A stretch of DNA of 8,494 nt from an uncultured Pseudomonadota bacterium (GCA_903883985.1 CAISDD010000460.1:1-8494); one strand, 5' to 3'. Numbered from the stretch's first letter, positions 1-6,796 are shown. Notes: generated from the letters alone by a model not told the origin. Made by a program: numbers and translations.

Positions 1-77
1 ATGTTCGATGCTCCTGAATACGGGTTGGCAGCAGGGGAAATCGCGGCATTTTAGCGGCCTGTTTGTTATCATGCCAG
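1..77 (-). promoter_or_regulatory. Leader and possible promoter of a divergent gene starting outside the left edge
   Basis: Read on the minus strand, this stretch has a TAAAAT -10-like hexamer (bases 53-48) and, 18 bases upstream, CTGGCA (77-72), which matches four of six -35 consensus positions. Further along is a strong Shine-Dalgarno AGGAG (15-11). The last two minus-strand bases are AT, eight bases after the AGGAG, so a start codon would be completed by the first base beyond the window. Many betaproteobacteria have a c-type cytochrome gene divergent from engB, which would fit, but no coding sequence is visible here to confirm it. Confidence 0.35.
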
Positions 78-113
78 TCTTTCGAGCGGGCTTTAAGTCC
101 AATCCATCCTGCC

Positions 114-746
114 ATGCTCAACGCCGCATTCCACACTACTGTCGCGCAACTGCGTGAACTCCCCCTCGACAGCCTGGCCGAAGTTGCCTTCGCGGGCCGC
201 TCCAATGCAGGAAAGTCCAGCGCCATCAATACCTTGTGCAATCACAAGCGGCTCGCTTTCGTCAGCAAGATGCCGGGGCGCACGCAACATCTCAACTTTT
301 TTCGTGTCGAGGAAAGCCGCTACCTGGTCGACTTGCCCGGCTATGGCTACGCGAGGGCGCCCAAGGATCAAAAACATGTCTGGCAGGCGCTGATTGGCGG
401 CTATCTCGGGCAGCGGCCGCAACTAGCCGGCCTGGTCATGATCATGGACGTGCGCCATCCCTTGACCGAGCTCGACCGTTCCCTGCTGGACTGGTTCCAG
501 CCTTCCGGGCGGCCGGTGCATGTGCTGCTTTCCAAGAGCGACAAGCTCTCACGCAGCCAGTCCTTGCCGGTCCTGAGGCAAGTGCGCACGACCCTGCTCG
601 AGGCGGGATTCGACGCCTCGGTGCAGCTATTCTCCAGCCCCAAGCGCGAAGGGATCGAGGAGGCGGAGTCGGTGGTGCGCGGCTGGCTGGGCGTGCAAAA
701 AAAGAACCCGACCCCAGGAGAAGAGGTCGGGCCAAACCTGTCTTGA
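114..746 (+). CDS. engB: EngB/YihA/YsxC ribosome-biogenesis GTPase
   Basis: A small essential TrmE-Era-EngA-YihA-class GTPase that in other bacteria assists late assembly of the large ribosomal subunit in the cytoplasm. From the ATG at 114 the protein is 210 residues, normal for the family. All G motifs are visible: G1 GRSNAGKSS (28-36), G2 PGRTQ (54-58) with its threonine, G3 DLPGYGYA (73-80), G4 SKSD (140-143) and G5 around FSSPK (173-177). MDVRHPL (111-117) is also typical. An in-frame TTG at 63 would add 17 residues, but the leader it encodes is unlike the family, so ATG 114 is preferred even though no clear Shine-Dalgarno precedes it. The last 15 or so residues, after the conserved WLG, are a non-conserved tail encoded by DNA that also forms the first hairpins of the RNA candidate at 697-832. 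hemB follows 136 bases downstream on the same strand. Confidence 0.96.
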   Translation: MLNAAFHTTVAQLRELPLDSLAEVAFAGRSNAGKSSAINTLCNHKRLAFVSKMPGRTQHLNFFRVEESRYLVDLPGYGYARAPKDQKHVWQALIGGYLGQRPQLAGLVMIMDVRHPLTELDRSLLDWFQPSGRPVHVLLSKSDKLSRSQSLPVLRQVRTTLLEAGFDASVQLFSSPKREGIEEAESVVRGWLGVQKKNPTPGEEVGPNLS

Positions 747-832
747 ACTCGCGTCAAGACGCCCGCCCAGGGAGGAAGCGGGGGACGGAGCCATCCGTCC
801 GGCAATTAGACTAAAGCGCGTTGCCAGGGTTC
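697..832 (-). ncRNA. Candidate structured small RNA between engB and hemB, terminator at the left end
   Basis: Five perfect stem-loops follow one another: 801-805/821-825, 783-789/794-800, 762-766/778-782, 740-746/754-760 and 707-713/725-731. On the minus strand the last one is a seven-pair GC-rich stem followed by TTCTTTTTTT, a textbook intrinsic terminator. On the plus strand no hairpin has a U-tract. On the minus strand the two 11-base loops read TTCCTCCCTGG (777-767) and TCTTCTCCTGG (724-714). They are similar to each other and complementary to AGGAGG-type ribosome binding sites, as in trans-acting sRNAs. A -10-like TAAAAT lies at 844-839 on the minus strand, with no good -35, which would put the 5' end near 832. 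The element overlaps the engB stop codon. Alternatively it is a plus-strand leader of hemB: from memory, a computationally predicted 'hemB' RNA motif exists in Betaproteobacteria, but I cannot check whether this is it. Confidence 0.55.
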
Positions 833-882
833 CCGATTATTTTACTTGTGACTTCGGCATTTTTGTTTCAGAGGGTGAATTC

Positions 883-1884
883 ATGTTCGATCTGTCCAGT
901 TTTCCGCATAAACGCATGCGCCGCATGCGCCGTGACGAGTTTTCCCGCCGCCTGATGCGGGAACAAACCCTGACTTCGGCCGATTTGATCCTGCCGGTGT
1001 TCGTCCTCGACGGCGAGAACCGCATCGAGGAAGTGGCCTCGATGCCGGGTGTGCGCCGCATGTCGCTCGACCATCTCCATTCCGTCGCGGAAGACTGCCT
1101 GGAGCTGGGTATTCCGGCCCTGGCCCTGTTTCCTGTGATCGACACCGCGCTGAAGAGTCTGGATGCCGCCGAGGCTTACAACCGCAAGGGTCTGGTGCCG
1201 CGCGTCGTGTCCGCCCTGAAGGCGCGCTTCCCCGAGTTAGGAATCATCACCGACATCGCTCTGGACCCCTATACCAGCCACGGCCAGGATGGCCTCATCG
1301 ACGCCGGCGGTTATGTGCTCAACGATGAAACCATCGCCGTGCTCACCCGCCAGGCGGAGTGCCATGCGGCAGCCGGCGCGGATATCGTCGCCCCCTCGGA
1401 CATGATGGACGGGCGCATCCATGCCGTGCGTGAAGCGCTAGACGCCGCCGGCCACCTGCATACACGCATCCTTGCCTATTCGGCCAAATATGCCTCCAGC
1501 TTCTACGGCCCGTTCCGCGATGCGGTCGGTTCGTCCGGCAATCTGGGCAAGGGCAACAAACACACGTATCAGATGGACCCGGCGAACAGCGATGAGGCGC
1601 TCTGGGAAGTTGGTCTGGATTTGCAAGAAGGCGCGGACATGGTGATGGTCAAGCCGGGCATGCCTTATCTGGATATCGTCCGCAGAGTGAAGGACACCTA
1701 TCGCGCGCCCACCTTCGTTTACCAGGTGAGTGGCGAGTACGCCATGTTGAAGGCCGCCGCGCAAAACGGCTGGCTGGACGAGAGAGCCTGCGTGCTGGAA
1801 AGCCTGCTGGGCTTCAAACGCGCCGGCGCCGACGCGGTGCTGACCTATTTTGCCCTGGACGCGGCCCGTTGGCTGGCGGAGTAG
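883..1884 (+). CDS. hemB: Delta-aminolevulinic acid dehydratase (porphobilinogen synthase)
   Basis: Condenses two 5-aminolevulinate molecules to porphobilinogen, the first common step of the tetrapyrrole (haem) pathway; cytosolic, usually a homo-octamer. The 333-residue length is standard. The two Schiff-base lysines are present: K202 in AYSAKYAS and K257 in MVKPG. The metal-site segment reads DIALDPYTSHGQDG (124-137), with Ala and Asp where zinc enzymes carry the cysteine triad, so this is a magnesium-type, cysteine-free enzyme. NLGKGNKHTYQMDP (220-233) and QVSGEYAM (281-288) are also family signatures. The ATG at 883 is preceded by GAGGGTG (871-877) at good spacing, and the basic N-terminus beginning with PHKRMRRMRRDE is typical. 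The gene converges on the minus-strand ycgR-like gene with a five-base gap and no visible terminator. Confidence 0.98.
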   Translation: MFDLSSFPHKRMRRMRRDEFSRRLMREQTLTSADLILPVFVLDGENRIEEVASMPGVRRMSLDHLHSVAEDCLELGIPALALFPVIDTALKSLDAAEAYNRKGLVPRVVSALKARFPELGIITDIALDPYTSHGQDGLIDAGGYVLNDETIAVLTRQAECHAAAGADIVAPSDMMDGRIHAVREALDAAGHLHTRILAYSAKYASSFYGPFRDAVGSSGNLGKGNKHTYQMDPANSDEALWEVGLDLQEGADMVMVKPGMPYLDIVRRVKDTYRAPTFVYQVSGEYAMLKAAAQNGWLDERACVLESLLGFKRAGADAVLTYFALDAARWLAE

Positions 1885-1889
1885 GCGTC

Positions 1890-2618
1890 TCAGATGAAAC
1901 GTGTGCGGCGTTCGCGGTCGATGCGTATGATGTAACGCTGGATTTCGGTTTCCACGCTGGGCGGCAGGTCGATGAACTTGCAGCCGGCGCGGTGTGTGTG
2001 GCGACCGTTCTTCAGCGTGATTTCGAAGGTAGTGCAGACGGAGAGGCTCAAGGCGAATTCGCCCGAACCGGGCAGGGTAATGCGGCAACCGTGGTAGGTT
2101 CTGCCCGCGGTCAGTTCACCCCCTTCCTGATAGGCCAGGATGCCGAGGCCGCCGATACTGATATCCACCACCACCGTTTCGAGCATGCCCTGGTCGGCGT
2201 TGATCAGGCATTTCACCGGGTTGACTACCGAAGTCACCAGGCGGTAATACTCGCGCCGCTGCAAACGCAGCAGTTCCTCGGGCATCGCGACCCGGAATGT
2301 GTTTTCGTTGCCCTGGACTGCCCGCTCGCCGTTGCGGCAGGAAAACTGTACGCGCACCTGGTTATGTGTGGTGGCGAACGTGACGCTTTTGGCGGCAAGC
2401 AGTTGGACATTCAGCCTTTCGTCCGGGCCATAACCCAGATAAATGGCCTTGTGCTCTATCGCGACGATGGAGGTCAGCAGGAAATCTTTGCCGTTCTCCC
2501 CATAAGCGGCGACGATACCCTTGTCCTGCATGACATCACGCAGCACGCGCTCGATTTCCCCGGGGTGCCGAACCAAGTAGCGGTTGGCGTCATCGCTGGT
2601 AAGCAGTTCAATCTTCAT
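1890..2618 (-). CDS. ycgR: YcgR-like PilZ-domain c-di-GMP receptor
   Basis: A two-domain protein like YcgR, the flagellar brake that binds cyclic di-GMP and slows the motor at its cytoplasmic face. From ATG 2618 it has 242 residues, the usual YcgR size. The N-terminal half (about 15-115) resembles the YcgR-N domain. The C-terminal half is PilZ, with the c-di-GMP motifs RREYYR (R122 and R126 forming RxxxR) and DISIGG (152-157, D/NxSxxG). It closes with the PilZ strand CKFIDL and a helix containing EIQRYI. An in-frame GTG at 2654 would add 12 residues; neither start has a convincing Shine-Dalgarno, and ATG 2618 gives the usual short N-terminus. The gene is divergent from the FeeM-like gene and convergent with hemB. 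No flagellar genes are in the window, so it could serve matrix or pilus control instead. Family call is firm, exact role less so. Confidence 0.85.
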   Translation of the reverse strand: MKIELLTSDDANRYLVRHPGEIERVLRDVMQDKGIVAAYGENGKDFLLTSIVAIEHKAIYLGYGPDERLNVQLLAAKSVTFATTHNQVRVQFSCRNGERAVQGNENTFRVAMPEELLRLQRREYYRLVTSVVNPVKCLINADQGMLETVVVDISIGGLGILAYQEGGELTAGRTYHGCRITLPGSGEFALSLSVCTTFEITLKNGRHTHRAGCKFIDLPPSVETEIQRYIIRIDRERRTRFI

Positions 2619-2644
2619 GGGCGTATTGTATCGGCATGCGACGT

Positions 2645-2679
2645 TTGAGCTCACGATGATCGAACTTATACTGCGTAGG
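2645..2679 (+). promoter_or_regulatory. Candidate sigma-70 promoter for the FeeM-like gene
   Basis: TTGAGC (2645-2650) and TATACT (2667-2672) are separated by 16 bases. They match four of six and five of six consensus positions and point towards the plus-strand gene at 2737, with a start expected near 2679. A weaker alternative is TTTCGA (2685-2690) with TAGAAT (2709-2714), 18 bases apart. No GG-N10-GC sigma-54 signature was found in this gap, unlike upstream of the PEP-CTERM gene. The -35 lies inside the GTG-extended version of ycgR. Confidence 0.4.
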
Positions 2680-2736
2680 CTGCGTTTCGATTACGCGCGA
2701 GTATTGCATAGAATGTACTGATGGGAGCCCGGATCG

Positions 2737-3516
2737 ATGGGAATACTGGATCGCTTCAAGGTTGCGAGCCGGAGTTGGGCGAGAACCATTGTGGCCTTCG
2801 AGTCGCCGCAGCGCCTGCGCGTGGTGGCCGGGGCGGCGGTGGCGCCCAGTGCCGGGCAGATCACACGAGAAGACCAGTTCAAGATTCGCCTGGCGCATAA
2901 CGACGAGCGTTCGAGGGATGCCCGGTTTTTCGTGGAGAAGCGTTACGGTGAGGCCGGCTACCACGGTGGGGATAGTGCCGCGCGCAGCACCTGCCCGGAG
3001 AGCATCACCCTGGCTACCTACCATGACGAGCAGGTCATCGGCACCATGTCGCTGGGCTTCGATGTCGGCAAAGGCTTGCTGGCCGACGAGCTCTACAAGG
3101 AGGAGATCGATCTGGTGCGCGCTCGTGGCGGCTCGGTTGCCGAAATCACACAGTTCGCGCTCGACACCAGGATGACTTCGAAGCGTTTCCTCGCCGCGAT
3201 GTTCAACGTGGCCTACATTTACCTTTGCAATCTGTGGAGTTATACGGATCTGGTCATCGAGGTCAACCCCTCGCACGCCCCTTTTTACATCCGCATGCTG
3301 GGGTTTGTCGCAATCGGCGAAGAACGCATGTGCATGCGCGTCAATGCGCCCGCCGTGTTGCTCTGGCTCAATCTCGTGGAAAAACAGAAAATCATGCGCG
3401 CTGTCGCGGGACAACATCAACTCGCCAGGCAAGACAAGACGCTATACCCGTACTTTTTCCCGGCCCAGGAAGAAGCGAGCATCACCGATCGTCTGCTGCG
3501 GGCCGAGCCCAGGTAG
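2737..3516 (+). CDS. FeeM-like long-chain N-acyl amino acid synthase / GNAT-fold acyltransferase
   Basis: 259 residues. The core (about 46-215) has the layout of FeeM-type N-acyl amino acid synthases, which are related to acyl-homoserine lactone synthases and GNAT enzymes and transfer a fatty acyl group, usually from acyl-ACP, to an amino acid amine. Visible landmarks are RLAHNDERSRDARFFVEKRY (51-70), the paired strands of TLATYHDEQVIGTMSLGFD (91-109), a VAEITQFALD strand (134-143) and the C-terminal EVNPSHAPFYIRMLGF (175-190), a characteristic HxxFYxRxLGF-like element. No signal peptide or membrane helix is seen. The ATG at 2737 has GGGAG (2723-2727) upstream. It is the first gene of the accessory run; a nitroreductase-like gene begins 200 bases downstream. 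Other PEP-CTERM-associated acyltransferases are possible alternatives. Acyl chain and amino acid cannot be read from sequence. Confidence 0.75.
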   Translation: MGILDRFKVASRSWARTIVAFESPQRLRVVAGAAVAPSAGQITREDQFKIRLAHNDERSRDARFFVEKRYGEAGYHGGDSAARSTCPESITLATYHDEQVIGTMSLGFDVGKGLLADELYKEEIDLVRARGGSVAEITQFALDTRMTSKRFLAAMFNVAYIYLCNLWSYTDLVIEVNPSHAPFYIRMLGFVAIGEERMCMRVNAPAVLLWLNLVEKQKIMRAVAGQHQLARQDKTLYPYFFPAQEEASITDRLLRAEPR

Positions 3517-3588
3517 CCGAGATTACCCTCGGCTACGTAGATCTGTGTGTTCGATCACACAGAGGTGCAGCCTGATCCCAGACTCAGG
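3513..3588 (+). repeat. Cluster of three inverted repeats at the FeeM-like stop codon
   Basis: Three perfect palindromic elements lie in a row: GTAGCCGAG/CTCGGCTAC (3513-3521/3528-3536, six-base loop), TCTGTGTG/CACACAGA (3542-3549/3556-3563, six-base centre) and CCTGA/TCAGG (3571-3575/3584-3588). The first covers the stop codon of the acyltransferase gene. None is followed by a T-run, so they are not canonical intrinsic terminators. The second also reads TGTGT-N6-TCACA one base off centre, close to the CRP-family operator pattern. A -10-like TATAGT (3590-3595) follows without a recognisable -35. They may act as a processing or attenuation structure, or as a regulator site for the next gene. 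The rest of the gap (3596-3716) also holds a small palindrome, GATACC/GGTATC at 3634-3647. Confidence 0.55.
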
Positions 3589-3716
3589 ATATAGTGCGGA
3601 GGGTGACCTAACCTTAGTAGATGGCATTACGCCGATACCCTGGTATCCTGTCCCTGATGCCGGCGCACGTAGGGTGCGGCGTTGTGGTGTCGCAATGGTT
3701 CATGGGGGGACAGGAG

Positions 3717-4793
3717 ATGCCAAGCGTTATCGAGAGGATACTGGATTTGGCGCGGTGGGCGCCGAGCGGGGACAACACGCAGCCATGGCGTTTCGAGATC
3801 AAGGATGACCGCCACGTACTGGTACATGGCTTCGACACACGCGAGCATTGCGTATACGACCTGGGCGGCTTTGGTAGCCAGATCGCCCACGGCGCCTTGC
3901 TCGAGACGCTACGCATAGCCGCAACGAGTTATGGTCGGCGCACGGAAGTGGTTCGCAGTGAAGACGCGTATGAGACCCGTCCGATTTATGACGTCAGGTT
4001 CTACCAGGATGCGCAGATCGAATCCGACCCCCTGCTCCCGTACATCGAACGTCGTTGTACGCAACGTCGCCCTTTCCGCATGCATCCACTCACACCAGAG
4101 GAAAAGAAGGCACTGGAGGATAGCGTTGGAAACGCTTACACCATCCAGTGGATCGAAGGCTGGGGTGGCCGTTGGGCCATGTCGAAGCTGCAATTTTGCA
4201 GCGCCTGGATCCGACTCACCATTCCCGAAGCCTACGAGGTCCATCGCAGCATCATTCAGTGGAACGCCCGCGAGTCCGAAGACCGTATACCCGATGCCGC
4301 GGTGGGACTGGACCCGCTCACCCTGAAGTTGATGCGCTGGGCCATGGGAAGCTGGCAGCGTGTCGCCTTCCTCAACGAGTATCTTGCCGGCCATGTCCTG
4401 CCCCGGATCGAACTGGATTTACTGCCGGCCCTGCGTTGTGCTGCTCACTTCGCCCTTCTGCGGAACGACGAACCACAAGGAATCGATGACGCAGTGGACA
4501 GTGGCCGTGCTTTGCAGCGGTTCTGGCTAACCGCTACCCAGCTTGGCTTGCAGTTGCAACCGGAGATGACTCCATTGATTTTCTCTCGTTATGTGCGTCT
4601 GGGGGTTCCCTTCACCCGGTTCGAGCCTGCCACCAGGCGGGCACGGGAAGTGGCCATCCTGCTGGAACGATTGCTGGCCGTGCCGCCTGGCCGGGCGGTG
4701 TTCATGGGGCGAGTCGGGCACGGGCACCCGCCGCTAGCCCGTTCAACCCGGCACCCGCTGGACAAGCTGTTGGTGCCGTCGAGCGCGGAGTGA
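3717..4793 (+). CDS. Nitroreductase-family (FMN) oxidoreductase, large Acg/MoeY-like type
   Basis: 358 residues from ATG 3717. The N-terminal LDLARWAPSGDNTQPWRFE (9-27) is the classic flavin-phosphate-binding segment of the nitroreductase fold. The second half carries GRALQRFWLTATQLGLQLQP (263-282) and a C-terminal FMGRVGHG...RSTRHPLDKLL (329-352), where arginines typical of FMN binding sit. The protein is about 1.5 times the length of simple nitroreductases, like the Acg and MoeY groups. Upstream ATGs at 3621 and 3702 are in frame, but 3717 begins right before the conserved helix and has GGGGGA and GGAG just upstream. As I recall, mycobacterial MoeY (Rv1355c) fuses a ThiF domain to such a nitroreductase domain; here a separate ThiF gene lies two genes downstream. 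Substrate unknown; a dehydrogenase acting on a lipid or heterocycle product is a guess. Confidence 0.8.
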   Translation: MPSVIERILDLARWAPSGDNTQPWRFEIKDDRHVLVHGFDTREHCVYDLGGFGSQIAHGALLETLRIAATSYGRRTEVVRSEDAYETRPIYDVRFYQDAQIESDPLLPYIERRCTQRRPFRMHPLTPEEKKALEDSVGNAYTIQWIEGWGGRWAMSKLQFCSAWIRLTIPEAYEVHRSIIQWNARESEDRIPDAAVGLDPLTLKLMRWAMGSWQRVAFLNEYLAGHVLPRIELDLLPALRCAAHFALLRNDEPQGIDDAVDSGRALQRFWLTATQLGLQLQPEMTPLIFSRYVRLGVPFTRFEPATRRAREVAILLERLLAVPPGRAVFMGRVGHGHPPLARSTRHPLDKLLVPSSAE

Positions 4794-4883
4794 GCATGGG
4801 GCTGACCACGGCGCTGCGCTCGCCCCTCGAGAATCAACCTATAAAAAGCAGGGTGAACAATAACGACTATTTTGGAGGTCGCC

Positions 4884-5921
4884 ATGACAAATGAAATTGA
4901 TTTCGAGAAACTTGTGCTGATTGCGGGGGGGCATAGTGCCTTTCAATTGCTTTGGGCGGGGGTGGAATTGGGCGTGTATGATCATCTCGCCGCAAGATCC
5001 GGAATGAATCTGGACGAATTGGCCGAAGCGCTGCAACTCGCCAGGCAACCCGCGCGCATCCTGATGCTTGGGCTGACGGCGCTGGGCTTGGTGATGCGCG
5101 ACCCCGAAGGCCACTACCGCAATGCCGCGCTGACCGACGCCAGGCTGGTCAAGGGAAGGGCTGGTTATGCCGCCCCTATCCTCGGCTGGCAGGCGCATAT
5201 CGTCTATCCCGGCATGCAGGATTTAGTCGCCTCCCTGAAACAGAACAGAAACGTCGGCCTGGAGCGCTTCGCCGGGACGGAGCCGACCTTGTATCAGCGC
5301 CTGACCCACGACCAGCCACTACAGACGGTGTTCCAGGACGCCATGAGCGCTTTGTCCAGGCAGTCCAATGCCTTCTTGCCGGCCGCCATGGATTTTGGCA
5401 AATACCAGGTAGTGGTGGATGCCGGGGGCGGTGACGGCACGAATGCCATGGCCATCGCGCGCCATTATTCATCGATTAAAACTTGCGTCTTCGATTCCGC
5501 GTCGGTATGCGAACATGCGCGGCAAAACATAGGCCAGGCCGGCATGACCGAGCGCGTCAGCACCTGGCCGGGGAATTTTTTCCAGGACCCTTTCCCTCCT
5601 GGCACCGACTGCGTTCTTTATTGCCACATCCTCACCATCTGGTCCATGGACCACAACCGCCTGCTACTCAAGCGCACCTTCGACGCGCTGCCGCGAGGGG
5701 GGGCCGTGGTGATCTTCAACATGATGGGTGCCGATGACGACAGCGGGCCGCTGAGCACCGCGCTGGGTTCTCCTTACTTCCTGGCGATCGCCACCGGCGA
5801 GGGCATGTTGCATCCCTGGAAGGATTACGAGGCCGCGTTGAAGGAGGTGGGGTTCGAGCAGACCGTACGCCTGGATCAGGGTTTGCCGCTGGATCACGGC
5901 ATTCTCGTGGGCATCAAGTAG
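4884..5921 (+). CDS. SAM-dependent O-methyltransferase-like protein (ASMT/COMT class), altered catalytic site
   Basis: 345 residues with the two-part layout of plant-type and bacterial O-methyltransferases. A winged-helix dimerisation domain (about 10-95, FQLLWAGVELGVYDHLA and LDELAEAL) is followed by a Rossmann domain with SAM motif I VVVDAGGGDGTNAMAIA (176-192), an acidic strand end FDSA (203-206), and RGGAVVIFNM (271-280). Where the family normally has a HDW motif with the catalytic histidine, this protein reads HILTIWSMD (248-256), so T251-I252 replace His-Asp. It still looks able to bind SAM, but may use proximity-driven catalysis or have a different role. ATG 4884 has GGAGG (4874-4878) at ideal spacing; the upstream in-frame TTG at 4872 overlaps that site and is rejected. 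The ThiF-like gene follows after 20 bases, so the two are almost surely cotranscribed. The 90-base gap before it contains TATAAA near 4840 without a good -35. Confidence 0.82.
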   Translation: MTNEIDFEKLVLIAGGHSAFQLLWAGVELGVYDHLAARSGMNLDELAEALQLARQPARILMLGLTALGLVMRDPEGHYRNAALTDARLVKGRAGYAAPILGWQAHIVYPGMQDLVASLKQNRNVGLERFAGTEPTLYQRLTHDQPLQTVFQDAMSALSRQSNAFLPAAMDFGKYQVVVDAGGGDGTNAMAIARHYSSIKTCVFDSASVCEHARQNIGQAGMTERVSTWPGNFFQDPFPPGTDCVLYCHILTIWSMDHNRLLLKRTFDALPRGGAVVIFNMMGADDDSGPLSTALGSPYFLAIATGEGMLHPWKDYEAALKEVGFEQTVRLDQGLPLDHGILVGIK

Positions 5922-5941
5922 GACGCAGCCTTGGAGCCGAC

Positions 5942-6796
5942 ATGAACTATGACTACTTTGTGGCTTTCAACCGCAATCTGGGGTTTCTATCTCTGGATGA
6001 GCAGGACCGGCTCAAGAATGCCAGGGTTGCCATAGCCGGATTGGGAGGAACCGGCGGAGCGCAAGTCCACGCCTTGTCACGCATGGGGGTGGGGAAATTC
6101 CACCTGGCGGACCCGGACACCTTTGAGCTGGTCAACTTCAATCGACAAAGCGGGGCTACGCTGCCCAACCTGGGGCGGTTGAAAACCGACGTCGCCAGGG
6201 AAACCATCCTGGCCATCAATCCCCTGGCAGAGATCGAGGTATTCGAGCAAGGAATCGGCATCGGCAACATCGACCCATTTCTGCAAGATGTCGATGTGGT
6301 CGTGGATTCCCTGGATTTTTTCTGTTTCGATGAACGTTTTCTGCTCTATGCCAAGGCGCGGGCGCGGGGACTGTGGGTGTTGACGGCTCCTCCTCTGGGC
6401 TTTGGCTTTACCCTGCTCATGTTCGACCCAAGAGGGATGACCTTCGAGTCTTATTTCGGGTTCCACGCCGGCATGAGCGAGCGTGACCGGGTTGTCGCTC
6501 TGATTGCCGGCATTGCCCCCAAGCCCTTCATGCTGCGCTATCTGGATCTAAAAAAACCGGATGCGACGGAGCACAGGTTGCCTTCGGTAGGTGCCGCGCC
6601 TTTCATGATCGCTGGCGTCATCGCCACCGAGGTGACCCGGTTACTGACCGGGAAGGGCCCGGCCATGGCCGTACCCAGCATCTACCAGTTCGATGCGCTG
6701 CTGCGTCGTTTTCGCCGCAGAACCTATTGGTGGGGCATGCGCGGGCCGCTGCAGAGGCTGAAGCGACTCCTCCTCGACCGCATGCTGCCTCGGTAA
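5942..6796 (+). CDS. ThiF/MoeB/HesA-family (E1-like) adenylyltransferase
   Basis: 284 residues. E1-like enzymes adenylate a carboxylate, classically the C-terminus of ubiquitin-like ThiS/MoaD proteins or of peptides. The nucleotide-binding loop VAIAGLGGTGGAQ (29-41) and the ELVNFNRQ segment (62-69, with the Asn-Arg pair contacting ATP) are clear. K81 matches the conserved lysine and VDSLD (121-125) contains the Mg-binding aspartate. The CxxC zinc pairs of MoeB/ThiF are absent and the only cysteine is C128, so sulfur transfer by a conserved catalytic cysteine is doubtful. The C-terminus (about 254-284) is very basic with aromatics (RRFRRRTYWW, LKRLLLDRMLPR), suggesting peripheral membrane or nucleic-acid contact. 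No ThiS- or MoaD-like partner gene is visible. GGAG (5933-5936) precedes ATG 5942. It is probably the last gene of the methyltransferase transcript. Confidence 0.85.
   Translation: MNYDYFVAFNRNLGFLSLDEQDRLKNARVAIAGLGGTGGAQVHALSRMGVGKFHLADPDTFELVNFNRQSGATLPNLGRLKTDVARETILAINPLAEIEVFEQGIGIGNIDPFLQDVDVVVDSLDFFCFDERFLLYAKARARGLWVLTAPPLGFGFTLLMFDPRGMTFESYFGFHAGMSERDRVVALIAGIAPKPFMLRYLDLKKPDATEHRLPSVGAAPFMIAGVIATEVTRLLTGKGPAMAVPSIYQFDALLRRFRRRTYWWGMRGPLQRLKRLLLDRMLPR

Noticed and set aside
63..113. TTG start extending EngB by 17 residues
   Set aside because: The extension is not typical of EngB and has no ribosome binding site; the conserved protein starts at ATG 114.
1438..2088. Minus-strand reading frame across the hemB end and ycgR end
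   Set aside because: Overlaps two well-supported genes and its translation is low-complexity His/Arg/Gln-rich sequence.
1869..2648. Long plus-strand reading frame opposite the ycgR-like gene
   Set aside because: It is the antisense shadow of a protein with clear PilZ motifs, its translation resembles no family, and it overlaps the end of hemB.
2608..3432. Long minus-strand reading frame opposite the FeeM-like gene
   Set aside because: The plus strand carries recognisable FeeM/GNAT elements with a Shine-Dalgarno. The minus frame is a His/Ala/Arg-rich shadow with no motif.
4798..4813. Second sigma-54 promoter before the methyltransferase gene (GG-N10-GC)
   Set aside because: Only the GG and GC dinucleotides fit; the flanking TGGCA and TTGC positions do not match, so it is likely chance in GC-rich DNA.
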